DNA of 64,000 nt from positions 128,515-192,514 of the forward strand of contig JACKEN010000012.1 of the NCBI GenBank assembly GCA_020632995.1, in the 5' to 3' direction. The notes beneath the pieces were generated by a model. That model did no database searches. It was not told the origin of the DNA and saw nothing but the letters and a program-made list of their open reading frames with translations. The stretch comes from Deltaproteobacteria bacterium. GTDB lineage: Bacteria > Myxococcota > Kuafuiibacteriia > Kuafuiibacteriales > Kuafuiibacteriaceae. Positions 18,041-26,582 of the stretch are shown in pieces. Within the stretch, counting starts at the first letter, position 1, and every line of letters starts with the position of its first letter. A program made the translations under genes and the position numbers.

Positions 18041-19192
18041 GTGAAGAGCGCCACCGTGGCGGTGGGCACGTCAGTGGAGCTGGCCGCGAAGGGCGGCGAG
18101 GCCTACGAGGAGGTGGTGGTCACCGCGTCCCGGCGCGCCGAGAGCCCGCTCGACGCGCCGAACGCGGTCACCGTGCTCACCGAGGAGGACATCCGCCTCT
18201 CGGGCGCGCGCACCATCCCCGACCTGCTGCGGCGCGTGCCGGGCATGGACGTGATGGCGATGTCCTACGCCGAGTACGACGTGGCGATGCGCGGCTTCAA
18301 CCGGCGCCTCGCGAACAAGATCCTCGTGCTGATCGACGGCCGCACCGCCTACCAGGACTTCCTCGGCGCGACGCTGTGGCGGTCCTTCCCGATCGACATC
18401 CTCGACGTGGAGCGCATCGAGGTGGTGCGTGGCCCGGGCTCCGCCATCTACGGCGCTTACGCGTACACCGGCATCATCAACATCATCACCAAGACCCCCG
18501 AGGCCATGAAGGGTGCCCTGGCCCAGGTGGGGGCCGGCAACGGCAAGCGGCTGGAGGCGGTGTTCCAGTACGGCGACACCAAGGGGCCCTTCGGCTTCAA
18601 GGTGAGCGGCGGCTACGACCGCGGTGACAAGTACGAGCTCGAGTTCGACCCCGATCGCGTGGACTACACCGGCGCGGCCAAGGACCCCAACCTGTCGCTG
18701 CAGGTGGCGCGGGTCGACGGCGAGATCGAGTACAACGTCCCCGACGGCTCCGGGCGCTTCTTCCTCGGCGGCCACGTGGTGAACGGGTCCACCGAGCTGT
18801 TCGGCGTCGCCACCCTGCGCAACCTGATCATCGACCAGACCCAGCTCGGGGTGCGGGGCGGCTACAACAGCGACCTCGTCTCGGTGCGCATGTTCTACAA
18901 CCGGCTGGACGCCGACGCCTCGCCCCAGTTCTACCGCACCGGCCTCCCCAGCCTCGGCTCGGTCACCGACTTCGACCTGCTCAGCGTGGAGCCGGTGTTC
19001 CGGCCAGAGCTCGAGCTCTTCGGCAAGCACGCGATCGTGCTCGGCGGCGAGTACCGCTTCAAGCACATCAAGTGGGACTACCTGAACGACGAGCAGAACG
19101 AGAACCACTTCGCGCTCTTCTTCCAGGACACCTGGACGGTGACGAGCTGGCTGAGCGCCATCGTCAGCGCGCGCCTCGACCTGCACCCCTGA
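18041..19192 (+). CDS. TonB-dependent outer-membrane receptor, plug and first barrel half
   Basis: The plug domain is clear: TonB-box-like EEVVVTASRR, then TVLTEEDIRLSGARTIPDLL, RRVPGMDVM, GFNRRLANKILVLIDGR and ERIEVVRGPGSAIYG with TGIINIITK. Barrel strands follow. AGGAGG sits 5 bases before a GTG at 18041, but a receptor starting there would lack a signal peptide. Fusion to the preceding TPR segment, which has one, is therefore favoured. The frame stops at LDLHP* (19192) while the barrel continues in another frame from about 19205. The substrate is unknown; a partner lipoprotein follows. Confidence 0.8.
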   Translation: MKSATVAVGTSVELAAKGGEAYEEVVVTASRRAESPLDAPNAVTVLTEEDIRLSGARTIPDLLRRVPGMDVMAMSYAEYDVAMRGFNRRLANKILVLIDGRTAYQDFLGATLWRSFPIDILDVERIEVVRGPGSAIYGAYAYTGIINIITKTPEAMKGALAQVGAGNGKRLEAVFQYGDTKGPFGFKVSGGYDRGDKYELEFDPDRVDYTGAAKDPNLSLQVARVDGEIEYNVPDGSGRFFLGGHVVNGSTELFGVATLRNLIIDQTQLGVRGGYNSDLVSVRMFYNRLDADASPQFYRTGLPSLGSVTDFDLLSVEPVFRPELELFGKHAIVLGGEYRFKHIKWDYLNDEQNENHFALFFQDTWTVTSWLSAIVSARLDLHP

Positions 19193-19220
19193 TCGGCCCC
19201 TCGGCTCCCCGCGCCTCGCG

Positions 19221-20027
19221 GTGATCTACAAGCCGGCGCCGAACCAGGCCCTGCGCCTGTCGGTGGGCACCGCGTTCCGGCAGCCGACCATGGCCGAGAC
19301 CTACCTGGATCTTCGGGCCAGCTCGCCGGTGGCGGGGGCCCTCGTGCGGCTCGTGGGCGGCTTCGAGGGCCTGGACCCCGAGGCGATCGCCACCATCGAC
19401 CTCGGCTACCGCTGGCAGCCGGAGTGGGGCGAGCTCGAGGTGGTGGCGTACGCCAACCGCGTCACCAACCTGATCACCCGCACCGCCATCCAGCCCACCG
19501 GGGCGGACGAGCCCTTCGACCCCGAGGCCAAGGGCTACGTGATCGGCAACTCGTTCTACATCAACGACCCCGACACCTACCTCGCCCTCGGCAGCGAGCT
19601 GTCCGCGCGCCTGTACCCGGTGGATGGCCTCGACGTGGGCGCGAGCTACGCGTTCCAGTACATCTTCAACACCCGCACCAACGCGCGCTTCACCGACTCG
19701 CCGCTCCACAAGGTCTCGGTGTGGGGGCAGCTCCGGACGCAGTTCGGCCTCGACATGGGGGTGAGCGTCCACTTCGTGTCCAACCAGGCCTGGGTGGACC
19801 CGCAGTACGACCTCGATGATCCCAGCGGCTTCGACGCGACCCCGCTCCCGCTCGACGCGTCGGTGGTGGTGATCGGACGGGTGGGCTACCGCCTGTTCAA
19901 CGACAAGCTCGAGCTCGGGGTGTCCGGGACGAACCTCACCGACTTCGGCGGCCTCCGACACCGCGAGCATCCCTTCGGCAACCAACTGGAGGCCCGGATC
20001 CTGGGCACGGTCACCGGGAGATTCTGA
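19221..20027 (+). CDS. TonB-dependent receptor, C-terminal barrel part (frameshifted from upstream)
   Basis: Continues the barrel: VIYKPAPNQALRLSVGTAFR is the common strand near the middle of these receptors, and the protein ends in GNQLEARILGTVTGRF with a terminal phenylalanine, as outer-membrane barrels do. The join region CACCCCTGATCGG...GGCTCCCCG (19188-19212) fits two closely spaced one-base deletions, because LIGPSA can be read in one frame and SPRLAVIYK in the next. It is not a separate gene: it has no signal peptide or good ribosome site. The lipoprotein gene starts 3 bases after its stop. Confidence 0.75.
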   Translation: MIYKPAPNQALRLSVGTAFRQPTMAETYLDLRASSPVAGALVRLVGGFEGLDPEAIATIDLGYRWQPEWGELEVVAYANRVTNLITRTAIQPTGADEPFDPEAKGYVIGNSFYINDPDTYLALGSELSARLYPVDGLDVGASYAFQYIFNTRTNARFTDSPLHKVSVWGQLRTQFGLDMGVSVHFVSNQAWVDPQYDLDDPSGFDATPLPLDASVVVIGRVGYRLFNDKLELGVSGTNLTDFGGLRHREHPFGNQLEARILGTVTGRF

Positions 20028-20030
20028 GCC

Positions 20031-22979
20031 ATGCGCCAAGCCAAGTTCCTCGTCCCCCTCGGAGCCCTCGCCCTGGCCCTCGGCTGCGCCGACCCGCGCA
20101 TCACCGAGTACGAGCCACACACCGGCATCATCACCGGCACGGTGCTCTACCAGCACCCCACCACCGCGGGGCCGTGCGGCAGCGACCTCGCCGGCAACGT
20201 GGTGATCACGCTCTTCCGCGCCGACGCGCTCCCGCCCCCTCAGGGGACCAACGGTCCGGTGAACTTCATCGTGGTGCCGGAGGCCGAGATCTTCAACGCC
20301 GAGCCCGACAACGGCCTGTACTCGGCGCCCTTCACGATCCCCAACGTCCCCGCGGGCCGCTACCAGATCCGCGCCTTCGTCGACGCGGACGACGACTTCC
20401 GACCCACCATCGACCTGCTCGCCCAGACCACCGGGGGCGACGTGGGCGGCGGCCACGTCGACACCGCCACCGGCGACTTCCTCGAGGTGGAGGTGGCGGA
20501 CGACGCGGTCACCGCGCAGGTGACCGTCTCGATCGGGCGGATCATCCCGACCGAGCGCCCGGCCTTCGCCCACGCGGGCGCGACCGAGTACTCCGTGCCC
20601 TTCACCACGCCTCAGCCGATGGTGATCAGCGCGCGACCCCAGGTGCGCGAGAACCTGAAGATGGACCCGGCCTGCAACTACTTCCTGGTGCAGTACGCCG
20701 ACGTCGATGGCGACGGAGTGGTGGACGACACCAACGGTGATCACCTCCCGGACCTGTTCCCGCAAGTCCTGTTGCGCCTGGAGCGCACCGAGACCCAGAC
20801 CCGGAACATCGTGATCCCCGGGATCATCGACCCGCTCCCCTACCAGGATGCGCTGGCGGTGTACCCCGCGGTGCCCACCACCACCGTGGCGGTGCTCCTG
20901 CCGCCGGTGGCGGTCGAGATCGGCGCGGACGGCAGCCGCACCATCCTCCCCGCCATCCCGGCCGGCCGCTACGAGACCATCGTCATCCAGAGCACCGGCC
21001 AGACCTGGCAGGTGCCCAACAACATCGACCTCGTGGACCCGATGGGCGGACCCGACGCGACCCAGGCGGTGTACGTCGAGATGAAGGAGGGCCCCGCGCT
21101 GCCCCCGGGCGGCGTCACCGGCTCGGTCACCGTCGACACCGAGAAGACCGGCGACGTGTACGTGGTGGCCTTCAGCGCCGCCGCCCCGCCGCCGCCCTCC
21201 GGCACCGGCTCACCGGTGGCCCTCGCCACCGTCCCCGCCGCTACCTTCACCGGCACCGGGGCGGGTCGCACCGCGCCGTTCCGCCTCGCCGGCCTGCCCG
21301 ACGGGAGCTACATCCTCGTGGGCCTCATGGACGTCGACGGCGACTTCTCGCCCGTGGTGAGCGCGCTCTCCCAGGCGAGCGCCGGGGACTACAGCGGGGT
21401 CCTCGCGACCCCGGTGTCCGTGCAAGGTGGGTTGACGGAGGGCGTCAGCCTGACCATCGGCACCGAGATCCCCTTCGATCGGCCGGCCTTCACCATCGAC
21501 GCCGGCCTCAGCGTCGCGCGGAGCGCGTTCCCGGCCACCATCACCCTGACCGCCCACGCCTACTCCGCCCTCGGGATCACCGAGCAGTCGGCCCAGGTGC
21601 CGGTGCGCCTCAGCGCGGGTGACCAGGAGGACGACAACTTCCAGGATCTGTTGCCGCGGGTGCTCCTGAGCCGGATGGTGGACGAGGTCGACCCGCGCGG
21701 CGCCGCCAACGACCCGCGGGGCATCATCATCCCGGGCCTGGTGGAGCCGCTGCCCTTCTACGGTCCGCTCGTGGCCGGCGTGCCCGCGATCCCCACCGGG
21801 GTGTACGCGGTGGTGCTGCCGCCGGTGGCGGTGGAGCTGAGCACCGGCGCCCAGCTGGCCCCGCCGCCCGCGGGCCGCTACCGGATCAACGTCCTGTCCG
21901 CCACCGGGCAGACGTGGTCCGTGCCGAACGACCTCGACGTGGCCTTCAACCGGGTCGGCGGTCCGCTCGAGGACGCCAGCCAGGCCCGCTACCTGACGGT
22001 GGAGGACACCCCGCTCCCGCGGGGCGGGGTCAGCGGTCAGGTGCAGCTGACCTTCGCGCCCCCCGAGGGGGACTTCTCGGTGGTGGTGTTCGCCTTCACC
22101 GCCGGCGCGCCGCCGCCCCCGCTCGGGCGCGGGTCGCCGGTGGCCTCCGCCGTGCTCCGCAAGCCAGCCTTCGCGGGAGGGACGACCGCCGCGTTCACCC
22201 TGGCCCCGCTCGCCACCGGCGCCTACACGGTGCGGGCGTTCCTCGACGCCAACGACGACTTCACCCCGTGGTATGGGGCCTTGAACCAGCCCGACGCCAC
22301 CGACGTCGGCGGCGGCTACGTGGACGAGCGCGGGGTGCTGCAGACGGTGACGGTCGACGCGGAGGCCGGCATCACCCCCGACGTGCCGGTGACAGTGCTC
22401 GAGGCGGCGCGCTACCCCTTCGATCGCCCCGCGTTCGCGGCGGTCGGCCCGGTGCCGGTCCTGAACCCCTCGGCGGGGCCGGTGACCGCGACCTTCGCCG
22501 CGCTCCAGGAGATCACCGACGTCGCCACCATCCAGGCGGTGTTCCCGGTGCAGTGGGTGGACCTCAACGCGGACGGCCAGGCCGAGGACATCAACGGCGA
22601 CGGCAACCCCGACGTGTTCCCCATCGTGGTGGCGGAGCTCCTGCGCGAGGACGACGAGTCCAACCTCACCGTGGACCCGCGCGGGATCCGGGTGCCGGGC
22701 ATCGTGAGCCCGCTGCAGTTCGCGCCCCTCGGCTTCCCGGCCACCGACCCCACCGCCACCGCGACCATCGCGTTGGCGACCTCGATGCAGGTCGTCTTTC
22801 CTCCGCTCGCCTCGAGCGATGAGGTCCCCGGGACGCCCATCGTGCCCCCCAAGGGCCGCTATCGGATCACCTTCGTGAACCGCTTCGGCCAGACCTGGAC
22901 GGTGCCCAACGCGCTCCAGCGGGCCACCGGGACCCCCTTCGTCGCCAGCCAGGGGGTCTACCTCACGGTCTCCGAGTGA
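20031..22979 (+). CDS. Large lipoprotein with three internal repeats
   Basis: A 982-residue lipoprotein with signal MRQAKFLVPLGALALALGC. About three copies of a 300-residue unit follow. Each contains an APPPP-like turn, a Carboxypeptidase-regulatory-like strand set with D[AV]D[DG]DF (VDADDDFRPT, MDVDGDFSPV, LDANDDFTPW), the phrase FDRPAF or TERPAF, a calcium-loop-like D-rich stretch (DVDGDGVVDDTNGDHLPD) and TGQTWQVPN / TGQTWSVPN / FGQTWTVPN. It starts 3 bases after the TonB receptor and overlaps the next gene (GTGA). It is probably a surface or periplasmic partner of that receptor; I do not recognise the family. Confidence 0.85.
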   Translation: MRQAKFLVPLGALALALGCADPRITEYEPHTGIITGTVLYQHPTTAGPCGSDLAGNVVITLFRADALPPPQGTNGPVNFIVVPEAEIFNAEPDNGLYSAPFTIPNVPAGRYQIRAFVDADDDFRPTIDLLAQTTGGDVGGGHVDTATGDFLEVEVADDAVTAQVTVSIGRIIPTERPAFAHAGATEYSVPFTTPQPMVISARPQVRENLKMDPACNYFLVQYADVDGDGVVDDTNGDHLPDLFPQVLLRLERTETQTRNIVIPGIIDPLPYQDALAVYPAVPTTTVAVLLPPVAVEIGADGSRTILPAIPAGRYETIVIQSTGQTWQVPNNIDLVDPMGGPDATQAVYVEMKEGPALPPGGVTGSVTVDTEKTGDVYVVAFSAAAPPPPSGTGSPVALATVPAATFTGTGAGRTAPFRLAGLPDGSYILVGLMDVDGDFSPVVSALSQASAGDYSGVLATPVSVQGGLTEGVSLTIGTEIPFDRPAFTIDAGLSVARSAFPATITLTAHAYSALGITEQSAQVPVRLSAGDQEDDNFQDLLPRVLLSRMVDEVDPRGAANDPRGIIIPGLVEPLPFYGPLVAGVPAIPTGVYAVVLPPVAVELSTGAQLAPPPAGRYRINVLSATGQTWSVPNDLDVAFNRVGGPLEDASQARYLTVEDTPLPRGGVSGQVQLTFAPPEGDFSVVVFAFTAGAPPPPLGRGSPVASAVLRKPAFAGGTTAAFTLAPLATGAYTVRAFLDANDDFTPWYGALNQPDATDVGGGYVDERGVLQTVTVDAEAGITPDVPVTVLEAARYPFDRPAFAAVGPVPVLNPSAGPVTATFAALQEITDVATIQAVFPVQWVDLNADGQAEDINGDGNPDVFPIVVAELLREDDESNLTVDPRGIRVPGIVSPLQFAPLGFPATDPTATATIALATSMQVVFPPLASSDEVPGTPIVPPKGRYRITFVNRFGQTWTVPNALQRATGTPFVASQGVYLTVSE

Positions 22980-24532
22980 GGGCCGCCGCCGCTATCCTGG
23001 TCGCCGTCCTCCTCACGGCGCCGAGCTGGGCCCGGGCCCAGGTCCCCGCGGCCGAGGACGTGCTGCGCCCGGTGGCGGAGCTCGTCATCGAGGCGATGCA
23101 AGAGACCTTGCGAGAGGACGGAAAGGCGGCGGAGCGCAGCCTCACCCGGGCCGCCGCGTTCCACCCCCGGGTCGCCGACGTGGACGTGGTCCGGGGGATG
23201 GTCCGGCTCCACTTGGGGCTGAGGGCCCAGGCCCGGCGCGACCTGCCCGAGCGCGGCCGGTGGGCGGCCTACCGCGCGATGGCCGAGGCGGGGGAGCGGG
23301 GCGGCCTCGGCCGCGCCCGGAGCGTGCTCGCCCGGGCCGCGGAGGTGGACGGCGCCGACGCCGCCAGCCTCTTCCTCGCCGCGCTCGCCTTCGCGGACGC
23401 GAAGCAGCCGGACCGGGCGGACGCGCTGCTCGCCCGGGCGGTGAAGCGAGCGTCCGGAGCGCTGGACGACGCCCTCGGCCCCGCCCCGGCCCAGGGGCTG
23501 GCCGAGGCGGTGCAGGTTGCCTTGCGCGGCCTCGTCCCGGACGACGAGGCCACGGTCCGAGCGGCCGAGGTCCTGATCGCCGCAGGGCACCGCGGCGTGG
23601 GCCTGGGGCTGCTCCGGCGCCTCCCGACCTCGAAACAGTGGCGCCTGCGGGCCCTGGTGGCCCGGCTGGACGCGCTGCGGGCGGTGGCCCCGGAGGCGGC
23701 GCGGGTGGCGGCGCAGGCGCTGTTGGAGGTCGACGCGGCACACCCCGCGGCGCGCCTCGCGCTGGCGGAGCTGGCGGTGGCCGAGGGCGATCTGGCCGAC
23801 GCGCGGCGCCAGCTGGAAGGCGTGACCTTCACCGAGGGCACGGCGCGGTCCCGCGCGGGGCGGGTGCGGGCGCGGCTGGCCCTGGCCGACAAGGAGGGGC
23901 AAGCCGCCTTTCGCGCCGCGAAGGAGGCGGTGCTGGCCGACCCCAAGAGCCACGAGGCGCGGGCGCTCCTCGCCCGGAGCCTCCTGATGACCGGCTCGGT
24001 CGAGCAGGCGGCGGAGGTGGCCGAGGATCTGCTGCGGAAGGCGCCGACCGAGGTCGACCCCTTCGGGCTCCTCGCCGACGTGCGCACCGCCCAGGGGCGC
24101 ACCCGCCAGGTCCAGGCCCTCGAGCTGCGCAGCCAGGGATTCCGGCGGGAGCGGGCGAAGCAAGCCGCCTTGCGCGCCTCGGTCGAGGAGGTGCTGGACG
24201 CGGTGCGGTCGGCCGAGGGTGGGCTGGGCGTGGCCGGGCTGAGCGGGCTTCGGGCCCGAGACCCGCGCCTCGGCCTCCCCATCGACCTGGCCCTCGCGCG
24301 GGCGGCGGCGCCCGGGGTGGCGCGGGTCGCCCGGGACCGGGTGCTCGCCGCGTGCGCACCCCACTTCGGCGCGCTCCTGACCCGGTCGGGGGTGAGCGCG
24401 GAGACCGCGGCCACCGTCAGCCTCTACGGTCAGCCCCAGGCGCTCGCGGTGCCGCTGAGCGCCACCGATCCCTTCCGGTGTCGGCCCGGTGCGCTCCGAG
24501 TGGGAGATTCCCCCCGAAGAGGACACCGGTGA
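22976..24532 (+). CDS. Exported TPR-repeat protein
   Basis: A 518-residue helical-repeat protein. The GTG at 22976 overlaps the stop of the lipoprotein gene. The signal peptide is MRAAAAILVAVLLTAPSWARA with likely cleavage before QVPAA. The rest is Ala/Arg/Leu-rich with TPR-like helix pairs, for example HPAARLALAELAVAEGDLAD and SHEARALLARSLLMTGSVEQ. Two cysteines lie near the end. It is the last gene of the TonB receptor unit and may act as a periplasmic scaffold; its exact role is unknown. Confidence 0.8.
   Translation: MRAAAAILVAVLLTAPSWARAQVPAAEDVLRPVAELVIEAMQETLREDGKAAERSLTRAAAFHPRVADVDVVRGMVRLHLGLRAQARRDLPERGRWAAYRAMAEAGERGGLGRARSVLARAAEVDGADAASLFLAALAFADAKQPDRADALLARAVKRASGALDDALGPAPAQGLAEAVQVALRGLVPDDEATVRAAEVLIAAGHRGVGLGLLRRLPTSKQWRLRALVARLDALRAVAPEAARVAAQALLEVDAAHPAARLALAELAVAEGDLADARRQLEGVTFTEGTARSRAGRVRARLALADKEGQAAFRAAKEAVLADPKSHEARALLARSLLMTGSVEQAAEVAEDLLRKAPTEVDPFGLLADVRTAQGRTRQVQALELRSQGFRRERAKQAALRASVEEVLDAVRSAEGGLGVAGLSGLRARDPRLGLPIDLALARAAAPGVARVARDRVLAACAPHFGALLTRSGVSAETAATVSLYGQPQALAVPLSATDPFRCRPGALRVGDSPRRGHR
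24160..24173. repeat. Dispersed inverted-repeat motif GCAAG-N4-CTTGC, one of many copies
   Basis: GCAAG CCGC CTTGC is a perfect 5-base inverted repeat. Perfect copies also lie at 23098-23111 and 54380-54393. Near copies with both A/T-bearing arms start at 2370, 8664 (opposite orientation), 21422, 36850, 41411, 43409, 48345, 59758 and 60306. The right arm is CTTGC or GTTGAC; weaker forms have GCAGG or CCTGC in one arm. Most lie inside genes, on both strands and in more than one codon phase. Confidence 0.6.
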
Positions 24533-24856
24533 GTCGGTCACTTCGGCGTAACCGCCCGGACCTACGGTGTTTCCGGGTGGTACAGCGGCCGCATTGTTTG
24601 CGCCGGGGACTTGTTCGCAGGCACACAGCCCCGCACGTTGTCCGCAACTGATATTGCAATCGCCTCTCGGGGGGTGATGCGAGCAGGTGCGCGATTCTTG
24701 TGCTCGGGTTTGGAAGAAGGCACGGTCGATCCCGAACGGTGTCAGGGGATTGACAGGTCAAGCATCCGACATCGAGGCGCCTGGATCGCACCTTGCTTCG
24801 GGGGTGCTCGAAACGGGGCTCTTGTTACTTTCCCGGGCGTCGAGGAGGTTGTTGTT
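24533..24856 (+). promoter_or_regulatory. Leader of the roadblock/ODP operon
   Basis: This 324-base stretch has no convincing gene and is richer in A and T than its surroundings. TTGACA at 24750-24755 is a good -35 candidate, but no clear -10 box follows at the usual distance. GAGGAGG at 24842-24848 is the ribosome site for the GTG at 24857. The open frame running through it to an upstream ATG lacks coding character. It is the natural place for the promoter of the next four genes. Confidence 0.35.
24551..24581 (+). terminator. Possible hairpin terminator after the TPR gene
   Basis: ACCGCCCGGA (24551-24560) pairs with TCCGGGTGGT (24572-24581), allowing one G-T pair, around an 11-base loop. 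It lies 18 bases after the stop at 24532 and marks the end of the long receptor unit. No T run follows, so termination is only suggested. Confidence 0.3.
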
Positions 24857-25222
24857 GTGAGTCGAGTGGAACAATTGAATCGCATTCTCCGGTCGCTGCA
24901 GACCGCATCACCGGATGTTGAGGCGAGCGCGCTCATCTCCGAAGACGGCCTGATGATCGCAAGCGCGCTCCCTCAGCACATCGAGGAGTCTCGAGTCGCG
25001 GGCATGACCGCCACCATCCTGAGCCTGGGTACACGCGCAGCCATCGAGCTGGAGCGCGGTGACGTAGAGGAGGTGTTGGTGCGCGGCACCGACGGCTATG
25101 CGGTGATGCTGGCCGCCGGATCCGGCACGCTCCTGCTCGCGCTGGCGACGCGGAACGCCAAGCTGGGGCTCATCTTCCTCGACATGCGAAGGACGGTGGC
25201 CGAGATCAAGAAGATCCTGTGA
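24857..25222 (+). CDS. Roadblock/LC7-domain protein (MglB-like)
   Basis: A 121-residue single-domain roadblock protein, the size of MglB-type regulators, which act as dimers on small Ras-like GTPases. It begins VSRVEQLNRILRSL and carries the core pattern VEASALISEDGLMIASALP and the C-terminal LATRNAKLGLIFLDMRRTV. The GTG at 24857 is preferred because GAGGAGG lies 8 bases upstream. No GTPase gene is nearby. It is first in a four-gene run with an ODP protein, a DUF4388 protein and a membrane-bound roadblock-like protein, suggesting a signalling complex. Confidence 0.9.
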   Translation: MSRVEQLNRILRSLQTASPDVEASALISEDGLMIASALPQHIEESRVAGMTATILSLGTRAAIELERGDVEEVLVRGTDGYAVMLAAGSGTLLLALATRNAKLGLIFLDMRRTVAEIKKIL

Positions 25223-25235
25223 GGAGGCGGCGACC

Positions 25236-26000
25236 GTGAGTACGACGCAGACACTCTTCGACCAGGCAGGGCACAAGAACCTCTTGCTCCCCGACTTCGG
25301 TCATGGGCTGGCGGTGCAAGCCAACCAGCACCTCATCATCCATGGCAACGAGGGCATGATCCTCGACCCCGGCGGGCACAAGGTCTACAACCGCGTGCTG
25401 GGCGAGACCACGGGCCTGTTGAAGGGGGGCAAGCTTCGCTACTTGTTCCTCTCCCACCAGGACCCCGACATCATCGCCGCGGTGAACGGTTGGTTGATGA
25501 CCACCGACGCCGACGCCTACGTGTCGAGCCTCTGGGTGCGCTTCGTGCCGCACTTCGGCCTGGACCGCCTGGTGGAGCATCGCCTCCACGGCATCCCGGA
25601 CGAGGGCATGGTGCTGAGCCTCGCCGGCGCGGATCTCTTGATCCTGCCCGCGCACTTCCTGCACAGCGCGGGCAACTTCCAGGTCTACGACCCCATGTCG
25701 AAGATCCTGTACTCGGGCGATCTCGGGGCCTCGCTGGGCATGGACTACGATGTGGTGCCCGACTTCGACGCACACCTGCAGTACATGGAGGGCTTCCACA
25801 AGCGATACATGACCTCCAAGATCGTGCTGCGCGCGTGGGTCAACATGGTGCGGAACCTCGATATTGAAATAATTGCACCTCAACATGGAGCCATGTTCAA
25901 AGGCGCCGATATGTCCAAGAGGTTCATAGACTGGTGTGAGAGCTTGGAGTGTGGGGTGGACTTGCTGGAGGGTGGATTCAAGCTCCCAAGGAGGACATGA
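25236..26000 (+). CDS. ODP-type di-iron protein (metallo-beta-lactamase fold, oxygen-sensing class)
   Basis: A 254-residue metallo-beta-lactamase fold protein with the di-iron site of flavodiiron and ODP proteins. Ligand candidates are H74, D76 and D78 in SHQDPD, H143 in LHSAGNF, D162 in SGDLG and H217 in PQHGAMF. It has no flavodoxin domain, so it is not a complete FprA-type oxygen reductase. This matches ODP proteins, which bind O2 reversibly and serve as sensors in chemotaxis systems. The GTG at 25236 lies 13 bases after the roadblock stop, and its own stop overlaps the next gene. An oxygen- or NO-sensing role is inferred from the family. Confidence 0.85.
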   Translation: MSTTQTLFDQAGHKNLLLPDFGHGLAVQANQHLIIHGNEGMILDPGGHKVYNRVLGETTGLLKGGKLRYLFLSHQDPDIIAAVNGWLMTTDADAYVSSLWVRFVPHFGLDRLVEHRLHGIPDEGMVLSLAGADLLILPAHFLHSAGNFQVYDPMSKILYSGDLGASLGMDYDVVPDFDAHLQYMEGFHKRYMTSKIVLRAWVNMVRNLDIEIIAPQHGAMFKGADMSKRFIDWCESLECGVDLLEGGFKLPRRT

Positions 26001-26572
26001 TGCGCGGCGGCAAGGCACCTGAGTTCGAGGTCATAGAAGGCGGCCAATCGGACGCCGAGGGCCCGTTCTCGGTGGCGGATTACGTGCAGCTGGCCGGGCT
26101 GGGCGGGCACTCGGTGGTGGTCTCGGTCGAGGCGGGCTTCGAGGCCCGCGGCGAGATCGTCGTCCGTGAGGGCCGCGTATGGTGGGCCAGGGACGCACAA
26201 GGGGAAGGCGAAGAGGCCTTCCGCCGCCTGATCATCGCGGGGGACCTGAAGCGTAAGGCCCCCGCCCGCTGCCGCCCCCTCGGGGCGGTGCCGGTGCCGC
26301 GCAACATCCAGTCTTCTTTGGAGTCCCTCTTGCTGGACACCGCTCGGACCTGGGACGAGGACAGTCGGGACATCCCACCCGTGTCCACACACGACCAGGA
26401 GCTCGCCCGCGATCACTTCGAGGCGTTCTTCGAGGAGGGCATCGACGCTCTCCTGCGCAAGTCCTACTCGGAGGCCTACGCCGCCTTCGCCACCGCCGCC
26501 GAGCTGCGCCCGGAAGACCACCTGGTGCAGACCAACTTGCAGCGCCTGCGGGATCTGGGTTACGGGGGTTGA
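26000..26572 (+). CDS. DUF4388-domain protein with helical C-terminus
   Basis: About 190 residues. The N-terminal half matches DUF4388, a domain common in myxobacterial signalling proteins: FSVADYVQLAGLGGHSVVV, GEIVVREGRVWWA, EEAFRRLIIAGD, then SSLESLLLDTAR. The C-terminal part, DALLRKSYSEAYAAFATAAE, is a TPR-like helix pair. AGGAGG lies 5 bases before the ATG at 26000, which touches the previous stop; an ATG at 25997 is also in frame. It probably links other proteins of the operon; no enzymatic residues are visible. Confidence 0.85.
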   Translation: MRGGKAPEFEVIEGGQSDAEGPFSVADYVQLAGLGGHSVVVSVEAGFEARGEIVVREGRVWWARDAQGEGEEAFRRLIIAGDLKRKAPARCRPLGAVPVPRNIQSSLESLLLDTARTWDEDSRDIPPVSTHDQELARDHFEAFFEEGIDALLRKSYSEAYAAFATAAELRPEDHLVQTNLQRLRDLGYGG

Positions 26573-26582
26573 GAGGGTAGCC

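Noticed and set aside
17068..18627. A single 519-codon gene covering the TPR region in one frame
   Set aside because: Only its middle part is real coding. The beginning and end are shadows of the adjacent frames where the signal peptide and TonB plug lie.
24611..24856. N-terminal extension of the roadblock protein from an upstream ATG
   Set aside because: The extra 82 residues lack coding character, and a strong ribosome site precedes the GTG at 24857, which gives the normal family length.
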